Assembly: GCF_019703515.2 (NCBI RefSeq)
Contig: NC_059346.1
Coordinates: 52,102,001 to 52,166,000, forward strand
Direction of reading: 5' to 3'
DNA from: Myxocyprinus asiaticus
Taxonomy: Eukaryota > Chordata > Actinopteri > Cypriniformes > Catostomidae
Length of the DNA stretch: 64,000 bases
The position numbers were made by a program, and so were the translations under genes. A model generated the notes under the pieces. It had not been told where the DNA came from, did not search any database, and saw only the letters and a list, made by a program, of their open reading frames with translations. Of the stretch, positions 10,641 through 22,800 are shown piece by piece. Position 1 is the stretch's first letter; the number at the start of each line of letters is the position of its first letter.

Positions 10641-11560
10641 TTCTTTAGTCTATGTTTGAGTGGAGGGGAAAAAGAAAAAAATAATTGAAATGTCAACAGA
10701 ACGCAATAAGAATCGTGTTGAAGGACAGTTTTGTCTTCATACATCTAAAGCATATGCTTTCATTCTGAAACTACTTTGATGTTTGTTCAGCAGGATACTA
10801 ATCATAAAATGTGAATATGAAGTGCAGCAGAGGGGTTTTTGTTACATTTATTTTGACAAAAAAAATTCTTAGTTGTGAAGGTTAAAATATGCTTAATTTT
10901 ATGTTGAGTTTATGGTTACAATTTAATTCAGATTCATTCAGACTTTGACTCGACTTGGACTCGGCCTGTTATGGACTCGTTCTTGAGTCCGACTCGGCCC
11001 CTTCTGGACTCGGACACGACTCGGACTCGACTGTTTAAAGACTCGGACTTGACTAAGGTGGACTCGAACCCAACACTAAAAGATAGGAATATTCTGTTAA
11101 TATGTTTCCACTATAGTTTATGTGCATGTCATCTTACCGAATACAAATTTAATCCACCTCAAGCTAGCATTTGCATTTTGTATGCACATTTTGGAAACTT
11201 TATGCGCATCTTAGTGTTTCCATCCAGTATGTTTTATGCAGTATCCTAAAATTCACATAAAAGTATGTGGATGGAAACCCAGCTATTGTTTACTGAAACA
11301 CAAGCTGGGGTTGAGTGACAAAAAATTTATGAAGCAGCACAAGAAAACGGATATTAGAGCACAAAGCATTTGTTTGTTATATATCATCACAATGAATCAG
11401 CAAGCAAATCTGAAACCATTCTGGACGTGTTACACATCTAACAGGCACATCAAGACAGATTTATGGTTTTAACCTCAAACTAGATTTTTTGGTCCTCTTA
11501 TTATTGACAGAGATAGGGTGAGAGTATAAATACAATAAGCCATGAGGAGAGGAGTAGGAA
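10640..11560. other. Gene-free stretch with a GACTCG-type simple repeat
   Basis: No gene seen. From about 10938 to 11080 the sequence is an irregular array built on GACTCG/GACTTG (for example ACTCGGACTTGACTAAGG). The remainder is AT-rich and includes short segments typical of nonautonomous fish repeats, but no termini could be fixed. Confidence 0.5.
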
Positions 11561-11569
11561 GTGACAAAC

Positions 11570-12006
11570 CGATCTCACAAGAATTTGTCACAATAGTACG
11601 AGGTAGCGAATTCATACCAATACGTACGAGTTAATTCTTATGAAATCGTATGAGTTATACACCAATCACTTAGAGACCCTCCCCCATTTTCTTGTAGTTC
11701 CCGATGTGGTGTTTGTTCCATGTTAATCTAAAACTGTGTTTTCGCAACTTTAAACCCTAACCGAAACCCCCTAAACCTAACTATATAGTGTACCACCTTA
11801 TCCTACCCATAGGGTAAACATAATGTAAATGTTAAAAGCCCTTATGTGTAATACAGCAGAAAAAGACACTTCCGGGTTCCAAACAAGTGTTCATGAAAAG
11901 TATTGGTTGATGTATAAGTCGTATGTTTTCGTGCAAATGTTTTGTACAAATTGGTACCAATTCGCCACCTTGTAGAATTGTGACAAATTCTCATAAGACC
12001 ATGTTG
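11570..12006. repeat. Inverted-repeat MITE (CTCACAAGAATTTGTCAC family)
   Basis: The left end reads ATCTCACAAGAATTTGTCAC and the right end reads TTGTGACAAATTCTCATAAG, close inverted complements. Inner parts also pair (TACGAGGTAGCGAATTC with AATTCGCCACCTTGTA). A shorter, related copy lies at about 48040 to 48178. No coding capacity is seen. Confidence 0.6.
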
Positions 12007-13790
12007 GGGGTGGGATCTGGAAATAATTTAAGATGGATTTGAACTCAGGTAAACCACACATGAGCCACTGAGCCACTCGTTGAAGCACACGCCCTTCCCA
12101 CCGGGCCAGTCATCAGTCTCCACCTAGATTTTAGTGCAGAAAGCAAGACCTAGTTTTGGGAATGAGCAACAACGTTTTACCTTGCTTTTGGACAGACTGA
12201 AAATGTTTATGTAATTTATTATGAAACTTGTTGGTTAAATGATTCTATAGTATGTACAGAAAAAAAATGGGAGATTAGTAGTCTTGATTTGACTGTTTGA
12301 GTTAGGATAGAAAAATTAATTCAGTCATTTTAGCTAAATTACTCACATTACACACATTCCTGCTCTGGGAACTGACAGAACTAGAGTTAGACACAATTTC
12401 GTCCATGATTGAACATCCAATTTTTGAAAAAATGTTCATACTGCTACTATTTGGAGCTCTTAACTAATGACTCCTTCAGAGGCTTAAGGCATATTTATGA
12501 AGCCTGTGATGGCCATTCCCAAGATATTGGACAAAGACTACTGAAATATAAAACACAGTTAAAACTGTGACAAACTATAAAACAATTAAAATTGCAGTAA
12601 CAGTGTATGAAGACTCCAAAATGAATCCCATAATCTGACATAAAATGATTTGAGGGGGTCCATAAATGCTTCTTGTTCTCTCTTAGTATAATGCTTCATA
12701 TGTGTTTTCCTGAATATTAATTAAAAACTAACCTGCAAGGGCTGTCTACAGTGATTTTCCTGAGTGAGACCAGAGCATGTGAGCGGACCAATCAGAATTT
12801 CACTGGAGCGAGGAGCCAGATTAAAATGTGTATGCCTTCTACACTGACAAATAGCTGGTGTTGGCATCTGTATTAGGTCCAAGATTTTAAACAGAATTGA
12901 TTATCAGAGATGAGGCAGTGTTTAAACTCTGTGTGATTCACGAGCTGATGGTGACAGGTGCCGATTCCAACAACAGGTGGCACCAAATGATATAGTCACA
13001 CCATAGAATGAACCACACCACACCATAATTTGTCAATGCAAAAACATGTATTATATGCATTGAACATTCAAACAAAAGCAGTTTAAGAAAAATCACACAA
13101 AAGTGTGGAGCATTGTGCAACTAAACATTGTATAGAACTTGGGTATTGGATACAGGACTAGTGAAGAACCATATTTCTAGAGAGGAACACACTAATAAAA
13201 AATAGTATCACTTGTATTGTATTGTCTGATAAGTATTGTTTACGGCTGAATATTAACTACTGGTAAGTATTGATCACTCATATGTCAAGTAAGTATTGAT
13301 TACTTATAACTACTGGTAAGTAAATCAGTCATATCGACAAGGTTGCTGAACAGTGAGGTTATTTCTGCTTTCATAAACATTCATTTAACACAGGGCATAA
13401 GTTAATTGTAGTAAATGAGTTAAACAACAACTGAATATCAAAAGTTAATATCTTTCTTGCTGTGTCAGCTGGAGTTTTGGTGGTAGTGATGTTGATGGAT
13501 TTTCCTGGTTTTTTGCTGAAACAAGATATTCTTCTGTGTTACATTGCACTGGCAGTGGGTCAGGCTGGATTTCCACTTCATGGTTAAATTAGTTTTCTGG
13601 GGATGAAGGGGTTAAGTTCATAACCACTTGTAGATTTATTTTCTTTGTCCTCTATTTTAACTGTTAATTTCTCCATAGTTCTCTAAGCTTTTCTCTTTGT
13701 GAGAAGAGACTTCACTCTGAATGTTTTGATTTCCCCTTTGAGTTTCTTCTCTTTGTATCTGTTAACAGAGAACCAGGATTATACAGGCTA
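12007..13790. other. Gene-free AT-rich stretch
   Basis: No gene, RNA or clear transposon ends were recognised. There is a short irregular repeat of TAAGTATTGAT/TACTGGTAAGTA near 13225 to 13325. Confidence 0.4.
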
Positions 13791-13791
13791 T

Positions 13792-13795
<4 letters not shown>

Positions 13796-13843
<48 letters not shown>

Positions 13844-13854
13844 TTTGTGTGTGT
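13796..13854. repeat. (GT)n microsatellite
   Basis: About 22 perfect GT units, followed by an interrupted TTGTTTGTGTGTGT tail. A second GT run occurs at 14355 to 14386, within the minisatellite described next. Confidence 0.9.
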
Positions 13855-13856
13855 CC

Positions 13857-14351
13857 AGGTACTCCCTACATTGTGGGTACCAAATGTCCCCACAAGGATG
13901 GTAAAACTTGAAATTGTTGACATTGTAGGGACTATCAGTTGGTCCCCATGAGGAAAACAGCTTATAAATCATATTAAATGATGTTTTTTTGAAAATGTAA
14001 AAATGCAGAAAGTTTTCTGTGAGGGTTAGGTTTAGGGTTAGGGTTAGGGGATAGAATCTATAGTTCGTAAAGTATAAAAATCTTTATGCCTATGGAGAGA
14101 CCAAACGTCCCCACAAGGATAGTAAAACCTGAGATAACCTAAATTGTGGGGCCAGTCAGTGGTCCCCATGAGGGAAATGGCTTATTAAAAACATACTAAA
14201 TGATGTTTTTTTGAAAATGTAAGAATTCAAAAAGATTTCTGTGAGGGCTAGGTTTAGGGGTAGGGTTAGGGTTAGGGGACAGAAATTATCGTTAGATCTG
14301 TATAAAATCCACAGAAAATATATGGAGAGTCCCCACAATGATCTAAAAACA

Positions 14352-14388
<37 letters not shown>

Positions 14389-14630
14389 AGGTTTTACTAT
14401 CCTTGTGGGGACATTAGTAAAACCTGAGATCACCTATGTTGTGAGGACCAGCCAGCGGTCCTCACAAGGGAAATGGCATATTAGATTATGTTTTTTTGAA
14501 AATGTAAAAATGCAAAAAGGTTTCTGTGAGGGTTAGGTTTAGGGGTAGGGTTAGGGGATAGAATCTATAGTTTGTACAGTATAAAAATCATTATGTCTAT
14601 GGAGGGTCCTCATAAGGATAGCTAAACCAA
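13857..14630. repeat. Minisatellite of about 260-bp units with telomere-like core
   Basis: Three diverged units each contain GTCCCCACAAGGATGGTAAAA (or a close variant), then a GTCCCCATGAGG-type motif, a TGATGTTTTTTTGAAAATGT stretch, and a run of GGTTAG/TTAGGG repeats (GTTAGGGTTAGGGTTAGGGG at about 14033 and similar near 14256 and 14533). Units two and three are separated by a GT run. Confidence 0.8.
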
Positions 14631-14984
14631 CATGTATGTATGTGTGTGCGTCTTTCAGAGCTGCGAGATTCTCGCATATCCAGTGCTTTTCTTCGATGGC
14701 CCTGATGCATTTGCACATGTTGCACCACCGGCATATTTGACCCAGGTCTACATACTACTCAACCAATATGTTTAACGTTTCTATTTACTTTGTTTGTCTT
14801 TTTCTCAGGACTTCCTCTCTCCTTGCAGGATCTGCGTTTAATCTCTCCCTGTATCTCTGTGTTCTTTCTATACTTGTCATCTTTCTACTGTTTCTATCTG
14901 TCTGCCTCAAGCTGAGAAAACAAAAGGGAAGCACATGTGTGAGTAAGTATGACAAATGGAGTAGGTAAGCACTGGTGGACTCAG

Positions 14985-15350
14985 GGTGCCCTCTAGGGTG
15001 CCTCAACGTGCGAGAAAGCGTGATGCAGTGCCCTAATGGGCGCCCTTCCAATGGAAAAATTGTGATGCAGTGCACTCTAGAGTGCCCCTATGTGTGAGGA
15101 AATGTGGTAAAGTGTCCTCCAAGGTGCCCCTATATGCAAAAATTCATGAAGTCTCCTCTGGGTGCCCTTCCGGTGGAGAAATCGTGATGAAGTGCCCTCT
15201 GGGTGCCCTTCCAGTGGAGAAAATGTGATGCAGTACACTAATGGGTGCCCTTCCAGTGGAAAAATTGTGATGCAGTGCCCTCATGGGTGCCTCTATGTGT
15301 GAGGAAATGTGATTAAGTGTCCTAGTAGGTTCCCTTCCAATGGAGACCAC
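14985..15350. repeat. Minisatellite of about 45-bp units
   Basis: At least six diverged units follow the pattern GTGATGCAGTGCCCTAATGG, GTGCCCTTCCAGTGGAAAAA. Some units carry the alternative segment CCTATGTGTGAGGAAATGTG. The array is not part of any gene I can see. Confidence 0.75.
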
Positions 15351-15399
15351 TATTAGGTTTCATTCAGCTGTGCTGTCTTGCTGTTGTGCTGTTTTGAAG

Positions 15400-15690
15400 G
15401 AGGCCTGTACTGTTTCTGCACCCATCTGTGCTATTTTTAATTGTTGGTCTTTTGTAAACATTCATTGGTTGGACGTCGTTGATCATTTTGATGCATTTCA
15501 GGAGATGTGTGCCACATTTATGAGCGCCCCAGACACTCGAGGCAGATTTCATGGGTATCCGGAGGGGAGAGATAACGGCCACATCCAGTAGCGCAAACGC
15601 GGAAGGACATCTTTAAAAAAACGGCAAGCGTTTGCACGAGCTCTTTTAGAAGAAAATATACTCTTTCTAATATACTCTTTTAACAGGGAA
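15400..15690 (-). mobile_element. DIRS gag fragment
   Basis: On the minus strand, AAAAGAGTATAT repeats, then TTTTTTTAAAGATGTCCTTC, and then a reading like DVAVISPLRIPMKSASSVWG parallel the start of the gag region in DIRS copy A at about 4105 to 4290. It is a short diverged piece with no terminal repeats, from a different DIRS subfamily or an older insertion. Confidence 0.55.
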
Positions 15691-16582
15691 TGAGTGTTTC
15701 AGACAAAGGGCCAGAGACAGTGTGGAAAATTATTATATATGACTGAATTATGATTGTTCTGATGCAAAAAAAAACTTTACTAACATTATAAGTGGACCTC
15801 AGGGAAGATAATAAATTATAAAAAAAAAAAAGAGTATGTCATGACCCCTTTAAATATGTAATCCTATTACATGTATTCCAATACACCTCAACCCTGCCAA
15901 TAAGTATCACTATGAGACAAATAAGACAACTGAGACAAATAAGCCAATCATAAACAAAGTTACAGAGTGCCCTTTCAAGAGAATATAATCATTTAAATGG
16001 GATGACAGAATTATATGGGATGGCAATATGGTATATGGCACAGTCGTTCTGGAGATACAGTCATAGATAGTAGGGCTACGTCCGAATCGTAAGGTAGCTG
16101 CCTTGTTGCCTTGCTGACCTATTAGTCAATGACTTAAAGGATTAGTTTACCCAAAAATGAAAATGTTGTCACCCCTATGTTGTGATAACCCTATATGACT
16201 TTCTTTTTTTAACACAAAGGGAGAAATTGTGGAAAAAAAATGTGCTCAGTGATGTCATAATATGGCAGGTTATGGTGAACACCTCTTCAAGTTTAAAAAG
16301 AATGCGAAAGTATAATTCTGGGTCCGTATTCACAAAGATTTTTATCTTATCACCAGGAGTTCTCCAAAGAGTTTCTAGCTGGAGTTTTTGCTTAAAACCT
16401 ATTCACAAAACTGCTAAGAGCAAGTTTTAGTAAGAAAAAAGATAAGAGTAAGGTGGAGTTGACATCGTTGCTATGGATGATGTCACATTTTATTAGCGCG
16501 CTCTTTTAAATCGCCCTCAGTGATTGGTTGGCAGGGAACCGCTATTTGTCAGCTAAGACAGACAACGATAAATATATGGATG

Positions 16583-16624
<42 letters not shown>

Positions 16625-16943
16625 TATTATTTTCAGTTGATGAACATTTCTTCATCCAGTGTTGATGTAATAAAACGAGAGTGCATCCTGTCAACAACAT
16701 CAAAACAGCCCCGCAATTGCCATCATAATGCCCAGTGAACACCCCTTTTTTTCCTGCAGCAAGCGCACATCCACAGGAAACAAATACACTATGAATTGTC
16801 GGATGATGTGCGGTCTGGAGAGTTTGATAGATTATTCTGCTGACAGATGACAGAAATTTCCAATTCATCCACACTACCCAGTTTATTTTGACATGGCCAG
16901 GGAGCGCAGAGTTGTCAAAACCTTTATCTGGTACCTGCATCTA

Positions 16944-18527
16944 CAGGTGCATCTCAATAAATTAGAATGTCGTGGAAAAGTTCATTTATTTCAGTAATTC
17001 AACTCAAATTGTGAAACTCGTGTATTAAATAAATTCAATGCACACAGACTGAAGTAGTTTAAGTCTTTGGTTCTTTTAACTGTGATGATTTTGGCTCACA
17101 TTTAACAAAAACCCACCAATTCACTATCTCAAAAAATTAGAATATGGTGACATGCCAATCAGCTAATCAACTCAAAACACCTGCAAAGGTTTCCTGAGCC
17201 TTCAAAATGGTCTCTCAGTTTGGTTCACTAGGCTACACAATCATGGGGAAGACTGCTGATCTGACAGTTGTCCAGAAGAAAATCATTGACACCCTTCACA
17301 AGGAGGGTAAGCCACAAACATTCATTGCCAAAGAAGCTGGCTGTTCACAGAGTGCTGTATCCAAGCATGTTAACAGAAAGTTGAGTGGAAGGAAAAAGTG
17401 TGGAAGAAAAAGATGCACAACCAACCGAGAGAACCGCAGCCTTATGAGGATTGTCAAGCAAAATTGATTCAAGAATTTGGGTGAACTTCACAAGGAATGG
17501 ACTGAGGCTGGGGTCAAGGCATCAAGAGCCACCACACAAAGACATGTCAAGGAATTTGGCTACAGTTGTCGTATTCCTCTTGTTAAGCCACTCCTGAACC
17601 ACAGACAACGTCAGAGGCGTCTTACCTGGGCTAAGGAGAAGAAGAACTGGACTGTTGCCCAGTGTTCCAAAGTCCTCTTTTCAGATGAGAGCAAGTTTTG
17701 TATTTCATTTGGAAACCAAGGTCCTAGAGTCTGGAGGAAGGGTGGAGAAGCTCATAGCCCAAGTTGCTTGAAGTCCAGTGTTAAGTTTCCACAGTCTGTG
17801 ATGATTTGGGGTGCAATGTCATCTGCTGGTGTAGGTCCATTGTGTTTTTTGAAAACCAAAGTCACTGCACCCATTTACCAAGAAATTTTGGAGCACTTCA
17901 TGCTTCCTTCTGCTGACCAGCTTTTTAAAGATGCTGCTTTCATTTTCCAGCAGGATTTGGCACCTGCCCACACTGCCAAAAGCACCAAAAGGTGGTTAAA
18001 TGACCATGGTGTTGGTGTGCTTGACTGGCCAGCAAACTCACCAGACCTGAACCCCATAGAGAATCTATGGGGTATTGCCAAGAGGAAAATGAGAAACAAG
18101 AGACCAAAAAATGCAGATGAGCTGAAGGCCACTGTCAAAGAAACCTGGGCTTCCATACCACCTCAGCAGTGCCACAAACTGATCACATCCATGCCACGCC
18201 AAATTGAGGCAGTAATTAAAGCAAAAGGAGCCCATACCAAGTATTGAGTACATATACAGTAAATAAACATACTTTCCAGAAGGCCAACAATTCACTAAAA
18301 ATGTTTTTTTTATTGGTCTTATGATGTATTCTAATTTTTTGAGATAGTGAATTGGTGGGTTTTTGTTAAATGTGAGTCAAAATCATCACAATTAAAAGAA
18401 CCAAAGACTTAAACTACTTCAGTCTGTGTGCACTGAATTTATTTAATACACGAGTTTCACAATTTGAGTTGAATTACTGAAATAAATGAACTTTTCCACG
18501 ACATTCTAATTTATTGAGATGCACCTG
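16944..18527 (+). mobile_element. Tc1/mariner element, 1.58 kb, near intact
   Basis: Terminal inverted repeats of about 200 bp start CAGGTGCATCTCAATAAATT and end with its complement AATTTATTGAGATGCACCTG. TA dinucleotides flank both ends (16942 and 18528), the target duplication of this superfamily. The repeats are almost identical over their length. They enclose a single transposase frame with one stop. The element sits inside MITE sequence. Confidence 0.95.
17243..18247 (+). pseudogene. Tc1-type transposase, one in-frame stop
   Basis: This encodes a DD34E transposase that would cut and paste the surrounding element. The start chosen is MGKTADLTVVQKK at 17243; an in-frame ATG at 17207 would add twelve residues. 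The N-terminal paired-type helix-turn-helix DNA-binding part reads KEGKPQTFIAKEAGCSQSAV, followed by basic GRKKCGRKR. A TGA at 17465 to 17467 interrupts the frame after RIVKQN; the same frame resumes at once and runs to KGAHTKY at 18247. Catalytic acids are visible in FSDES, FQQDLAPAHTA and NPIENLWG, with 34 residues between the second and third. Length, about 335 codons, is normal for the family. The stop could be a single C-to-T change of CGA. Without read-through the copy is inactive. Confidence 0.93.
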
Positions 18528-19805
18528 TATACCCTATTCATTTGTATGGTCTAAATTCCCCTGCAGTACCCCTTGGTGTGAGTTATTTTTGCATGTGACA
18601 CTGCACAGCTGGTAGAGGGGGCAGAGTGTAGATGTGTTTTTTTTTTTTTCATTTTGGATTTCTTGTCACACAAAAAAAAAACTATAAATATACTGTATAT
18701 AAAATAGTAAACGTGAACAAATGGGTTATGTCTGCTGTACTGTATTTGTTTTATTTATTTCACTTATATATAGCTATAAAAAAAAATGAACAAATAATAT
18801 CAGCAGTCTGGTTTGACGTCTCAGATATTGTGTGTGTGTGTGTGTCTGTCAGAAGAACTTCTAAGCTATTGTGGGTTTAGGAGCAACTTTTAGCGTTAAA
18901 ATGCTTCATGAATTACTCTTAGATTAAAATTGTATTAGGAAATAAAATTGACATGAGTGACATGCCCCTAATTTTTAAGAGTTGCTCCTAAATTTCCATG
19001 TTAGGAGCTAATTTTTGCCTAAAAAAAACTTTTTAAAAAAATAGGGATGAGCATAGAAATGCATAAATTCTTCGACTACAGACCTTTTCAGACATGTTTA
19101 GTAAGTTATTTTCTCTGTTTTGTGTGCAGCTGTGTTGTTTTCCTTTGACACTATCACTGTGGAGGACTTGTTTTAGGTAAACAAATGCACTTGAATGCCC
19201 CAATGTCACGAGGGGGTTGCGTGAGTTGTTGCCCATCATGAATGTGCACAGGAGATCAATGGTCAGTGAACATTTTCACTAAATAATACATAAGATTTCG
19301 GTTTGTTTTTCACCAAAGATTATCATATGCTTTCACAGCAGTCATGAGTCTCATGGAATAATTTATTGGACTTCTGAATTATACTATTGAATTCTTTTGA
19401 AGCTTGAAGAGGTGGTCATCATAAACTGCCATTGTATTACATCATTGAGCACAATTTTTTTTTTCACAATTTCTCCTTTTGTGTTAAGAAGAAGAAAGAA
19501 AGTCATATAGGGTTGTAACAACACAGGGGTCAGTAAACAATGACTGAATTTTCATTTTTGGGTGAACTATCCTTCTGACAGTCAGCGTTTGTGTACGGAG
19601 GTACTTCAGGAAATTGATTTCAGACAGGCTTCTGAGGCAACACTACATAACATCGTTGCTACGAAACCTTACATTTATACACAAACTGGCTGTAAACTGC
19701 TGCTTCGGCCACCATTTTCTTTCTTCAGTTCAACTGCTGTGGAACCGCACGCACAGGATTGTGGGATTTCATGGGCATAGAATAATACATCTATGCTGCC
19801 TTAAA

Positions 19806-22800
19806 AAAATTGATCAGAGAAAAATCTAAGAAAGTACTTCTCTGCCATTTATTAAGTGCATTCTTAAGGTATGCAGGTAAGTAGAAGGAATACATTCCCA
19901 GACATACTTTATCTGGGAGAATGGGCATTTTCCCATGTCCCAAATATATGATATACTAACAACAACTGCAAAAATAATTGTGGTTTTGTTAAACAAGTAC
20001 AATTTAAGCACATAGAACAACTTTCTCAGTATAGCCTATAGCATTTACAGACTCTAAAGAGTCACCCCAGTCGTGGTTCTCTGAATTCTTTTTTTAATTC
20101 AGTGTTTTGATACCAATGTCTCCTCAGCTCCTTGGCATTATACAGAACTGGACAGTAAAGTATCCAGTGGATGCGCACGTCAGAATCTCGCCGGAAATAG
20201 TAGGTCTGAGCATTTCTCGCCTTCTGTTCCTGTTTGGTTAATGTGCTCACCTGCCCCCTGTTAGTAATTAGCATGTGTATAATATTTATATCAGTATCCT
20301 TTTGTAAATTTATTTTGGAGTATTGAATATCATTGTTATCATGTGAACACTTGATATTTTGATGATTAATTTCAATTTTATTTAAAATTGATGAGCATAA
20401 TTTATTATTTTGTAAATATGATTGGTGAGAATACAACGCAACAGTCTGGTTCCAGAAGTAAAAATCCCATTCGAGGTTGTTTATCGATGGTATATGCCTT
20501 TGTTGAAGCCATCAGTCCATGTTATTTCAGCTTCACTGTTAAAAAATTGCATTTAGTATTGGAATTCCTAGTGAACAACTACACTACCCATGATCCTGCA
20601 GAGAAAGATCCACCAATCAGAGAACTGCGGCCATCAAAGCCTAAAAAACATGTCCAGCAGAGACCACCCACTTTCATGACACACTGTGAATGACGCAATC
20701 AAATCGGTCTCCCTACACCCTCAAACTACATATATATATTTGGATATCACAATATTTTATATTTATATTTACATTTTTATCTTGTCTAATCTTGCTTAAT
20801 CTTGAAATATATTGTTTCTATACTTATAATCAACAACCTAGCATCAAGTTTTATTTATTTCCATTGTTTTTTATTTGATTACATCATTCGCAATGCTTCA
20901 TGGGATTGTAGTGCGTGCCCTCATGAAATACTAAGTACACAGGCTTGTATCTTTCTCTGTCTGATTTTCAAACACCTTTTTGCTTCAAATCAAAGTTTGT
21001 AACATTGTAATTCACCTCGGAGCTGGTTGGTTTGGTTCATGACTTAGAGCTCTTTTATGAAGGATTTTATGAAAAGCCTACAGGAAAAATGGGAAACCCA
21101 GACAGCTGAAAAAGTGGGCAGGCACCGTTGTGCTCTATTGGTGCTGTGGCACATGTGTAGAGTGCAAGAAAAGACAGTTGTTCTGTAACTCCATGCCTTA
21201 TGCTCTGACAATAAATAAAATGCATTTATACGTGCCCAGCCTGCCTGCAGTACTCAAACCCTTCTGAAGACTACAGCATTTCATCTTAACTTTTCCCATC
21301 CTACATTTTGTCTAGTGTTAATGTTGTGACAAGTGTATGTGTGAGCTCTATGTGTGTATTTGGAGGTTAATAGCAATCTATTATCACATCTGAATAAAGC
21401 TTGTGTAATTTAGAGGTGCAGAAGTGTTTGTTAATTGACATTACAATATAACTCATAGAGGTCTGCAACTCCAAAGATATTTATGTCTAATCATGCTTTT
21501 TCACATTAAACACTTGTGAAGAGACTGCATCACAGGCCTTTTGCATCACAAACCACACTGTGCTCAAGAAAATGACAAGAACAATGACTCACCGCCAAAG
21601 AATTAAAAGGTAGTGCCTGTTATTTACAGGTTATTTCTGAACCACTAGTGGGACCAACCAAAAAGCGTGATTTTTCCCCACCAAACCACTTGAGCGCAAA
21701 CCATGCCCCACAGTCATGACTATCATGTGTGTCACAGAGGTGACTCAGTCATGCAGTCACCAGTGATTAGTTCAGATAATGGAACTATAAAATACCTGGA
21801 GAGAGAGCATCCCCATTCACCTCTATGGCTGTGCTCAGCTAGCACAGGGTTCCCAGGCAGCTTGTGAAATGGAGGCTACCATCTTTTTTTGCTATTAGTC
21901 TCATATATAAAAATATATATAAAATGATTGCTTTAAACAGTACAACATGACAACAAAATCAAATTGGGAACAAAGAAAAAAAAAGAAATACAAAAAGGTA
22001 TAAATCAGTGTACAAAATACATAAAGCTATAAATTATATAGTATACAATGCATATAAGATTCAAAAGGGGATATTCAAAGCTTTATAGAATTTTATACCC
22101 TTTTGGGCTTTTCTGTTTTTTACTCTTTTATACTGTTAATGTATTAAAGTATTGATTTCTATTTTTAAGTGTGAAATAGAGTTTCTGTAATGACCATTTA
22201 CATTTATGAATAAAAATCCATAAATCAAGTTTATAATAACCCATGCTTTCAGTTTCACGAAAGAAAATATCCTGTGTTTTTAAATGTATCAATACCAGTA
22301 TTCATCCTAATAAAATATATATAAAAATCACACCAGAACATTATATAGCTATAGTGTACAGTGCTTTCAAATTCAATGTTACAAAAAGCACATTTTAAAT
22401 CCATCTTTCCTAACCTGTTTAACAGGGTAAATTCTATGAACAATCTCAAATGAGACCTCTCACAATATCGTCTTGTAATTTTAAAAGTTCCTACCTAATT
22501 AATATTTTGAAATTGTGAATGCCAAAAACTTGTAGCTGAGGGAACTTCAAAATTGACAGATTTTCCTAAGATGGCTGTTAATTTCCCCACACACACACAC
22601 ACTAAACCTTCCAGCTTACTGAAATCAACATTTGGTCTTGAAACAATGTTATATCTTAATTCATACATTCCATGCTTAATGTATTCATTGTTCCAAATTA
22701 AACTTCTGTGAGGGGAGAAGTTGTGCTTATACATAACCCACGGTAGCAATACCAGTTTATAGGAATTAGATAAGTAACAATTAAGTCAATGCCTCCAATT

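Larger units (their letters stand above)
16078..19805. repeat. Nest of MITEs around a Tc1 element
   Basis: Paired inverted segments show insertions within insertions. The outermost pair is GTAAGGTAGCTGCCTTG (about 16090) with CTATGCTGCCTTAAA (about 19790). Next is AAAGGATTAGTTTACCCAAA (16136) with TTTTTGGGTGAACTATCCTT (19553 to 19572), the ends of a common fish MITE. Inside that, a segment with CACCAGGAGTTCTCC (16351) pairs loosely with sequence near 18880 to 19010 (GAGTTGCTCCTAAATTTCC). In the centre lies the Tc1 element. A (CAGA)n run is at 16594 to 16623. Confidence 0.6.

Noticed and set aside
13712..13972. Open frames across the GT repeat (poly Cys-Val or His-Thr)
   Set aside because: They are translations of a microsatellite with no support from either side.
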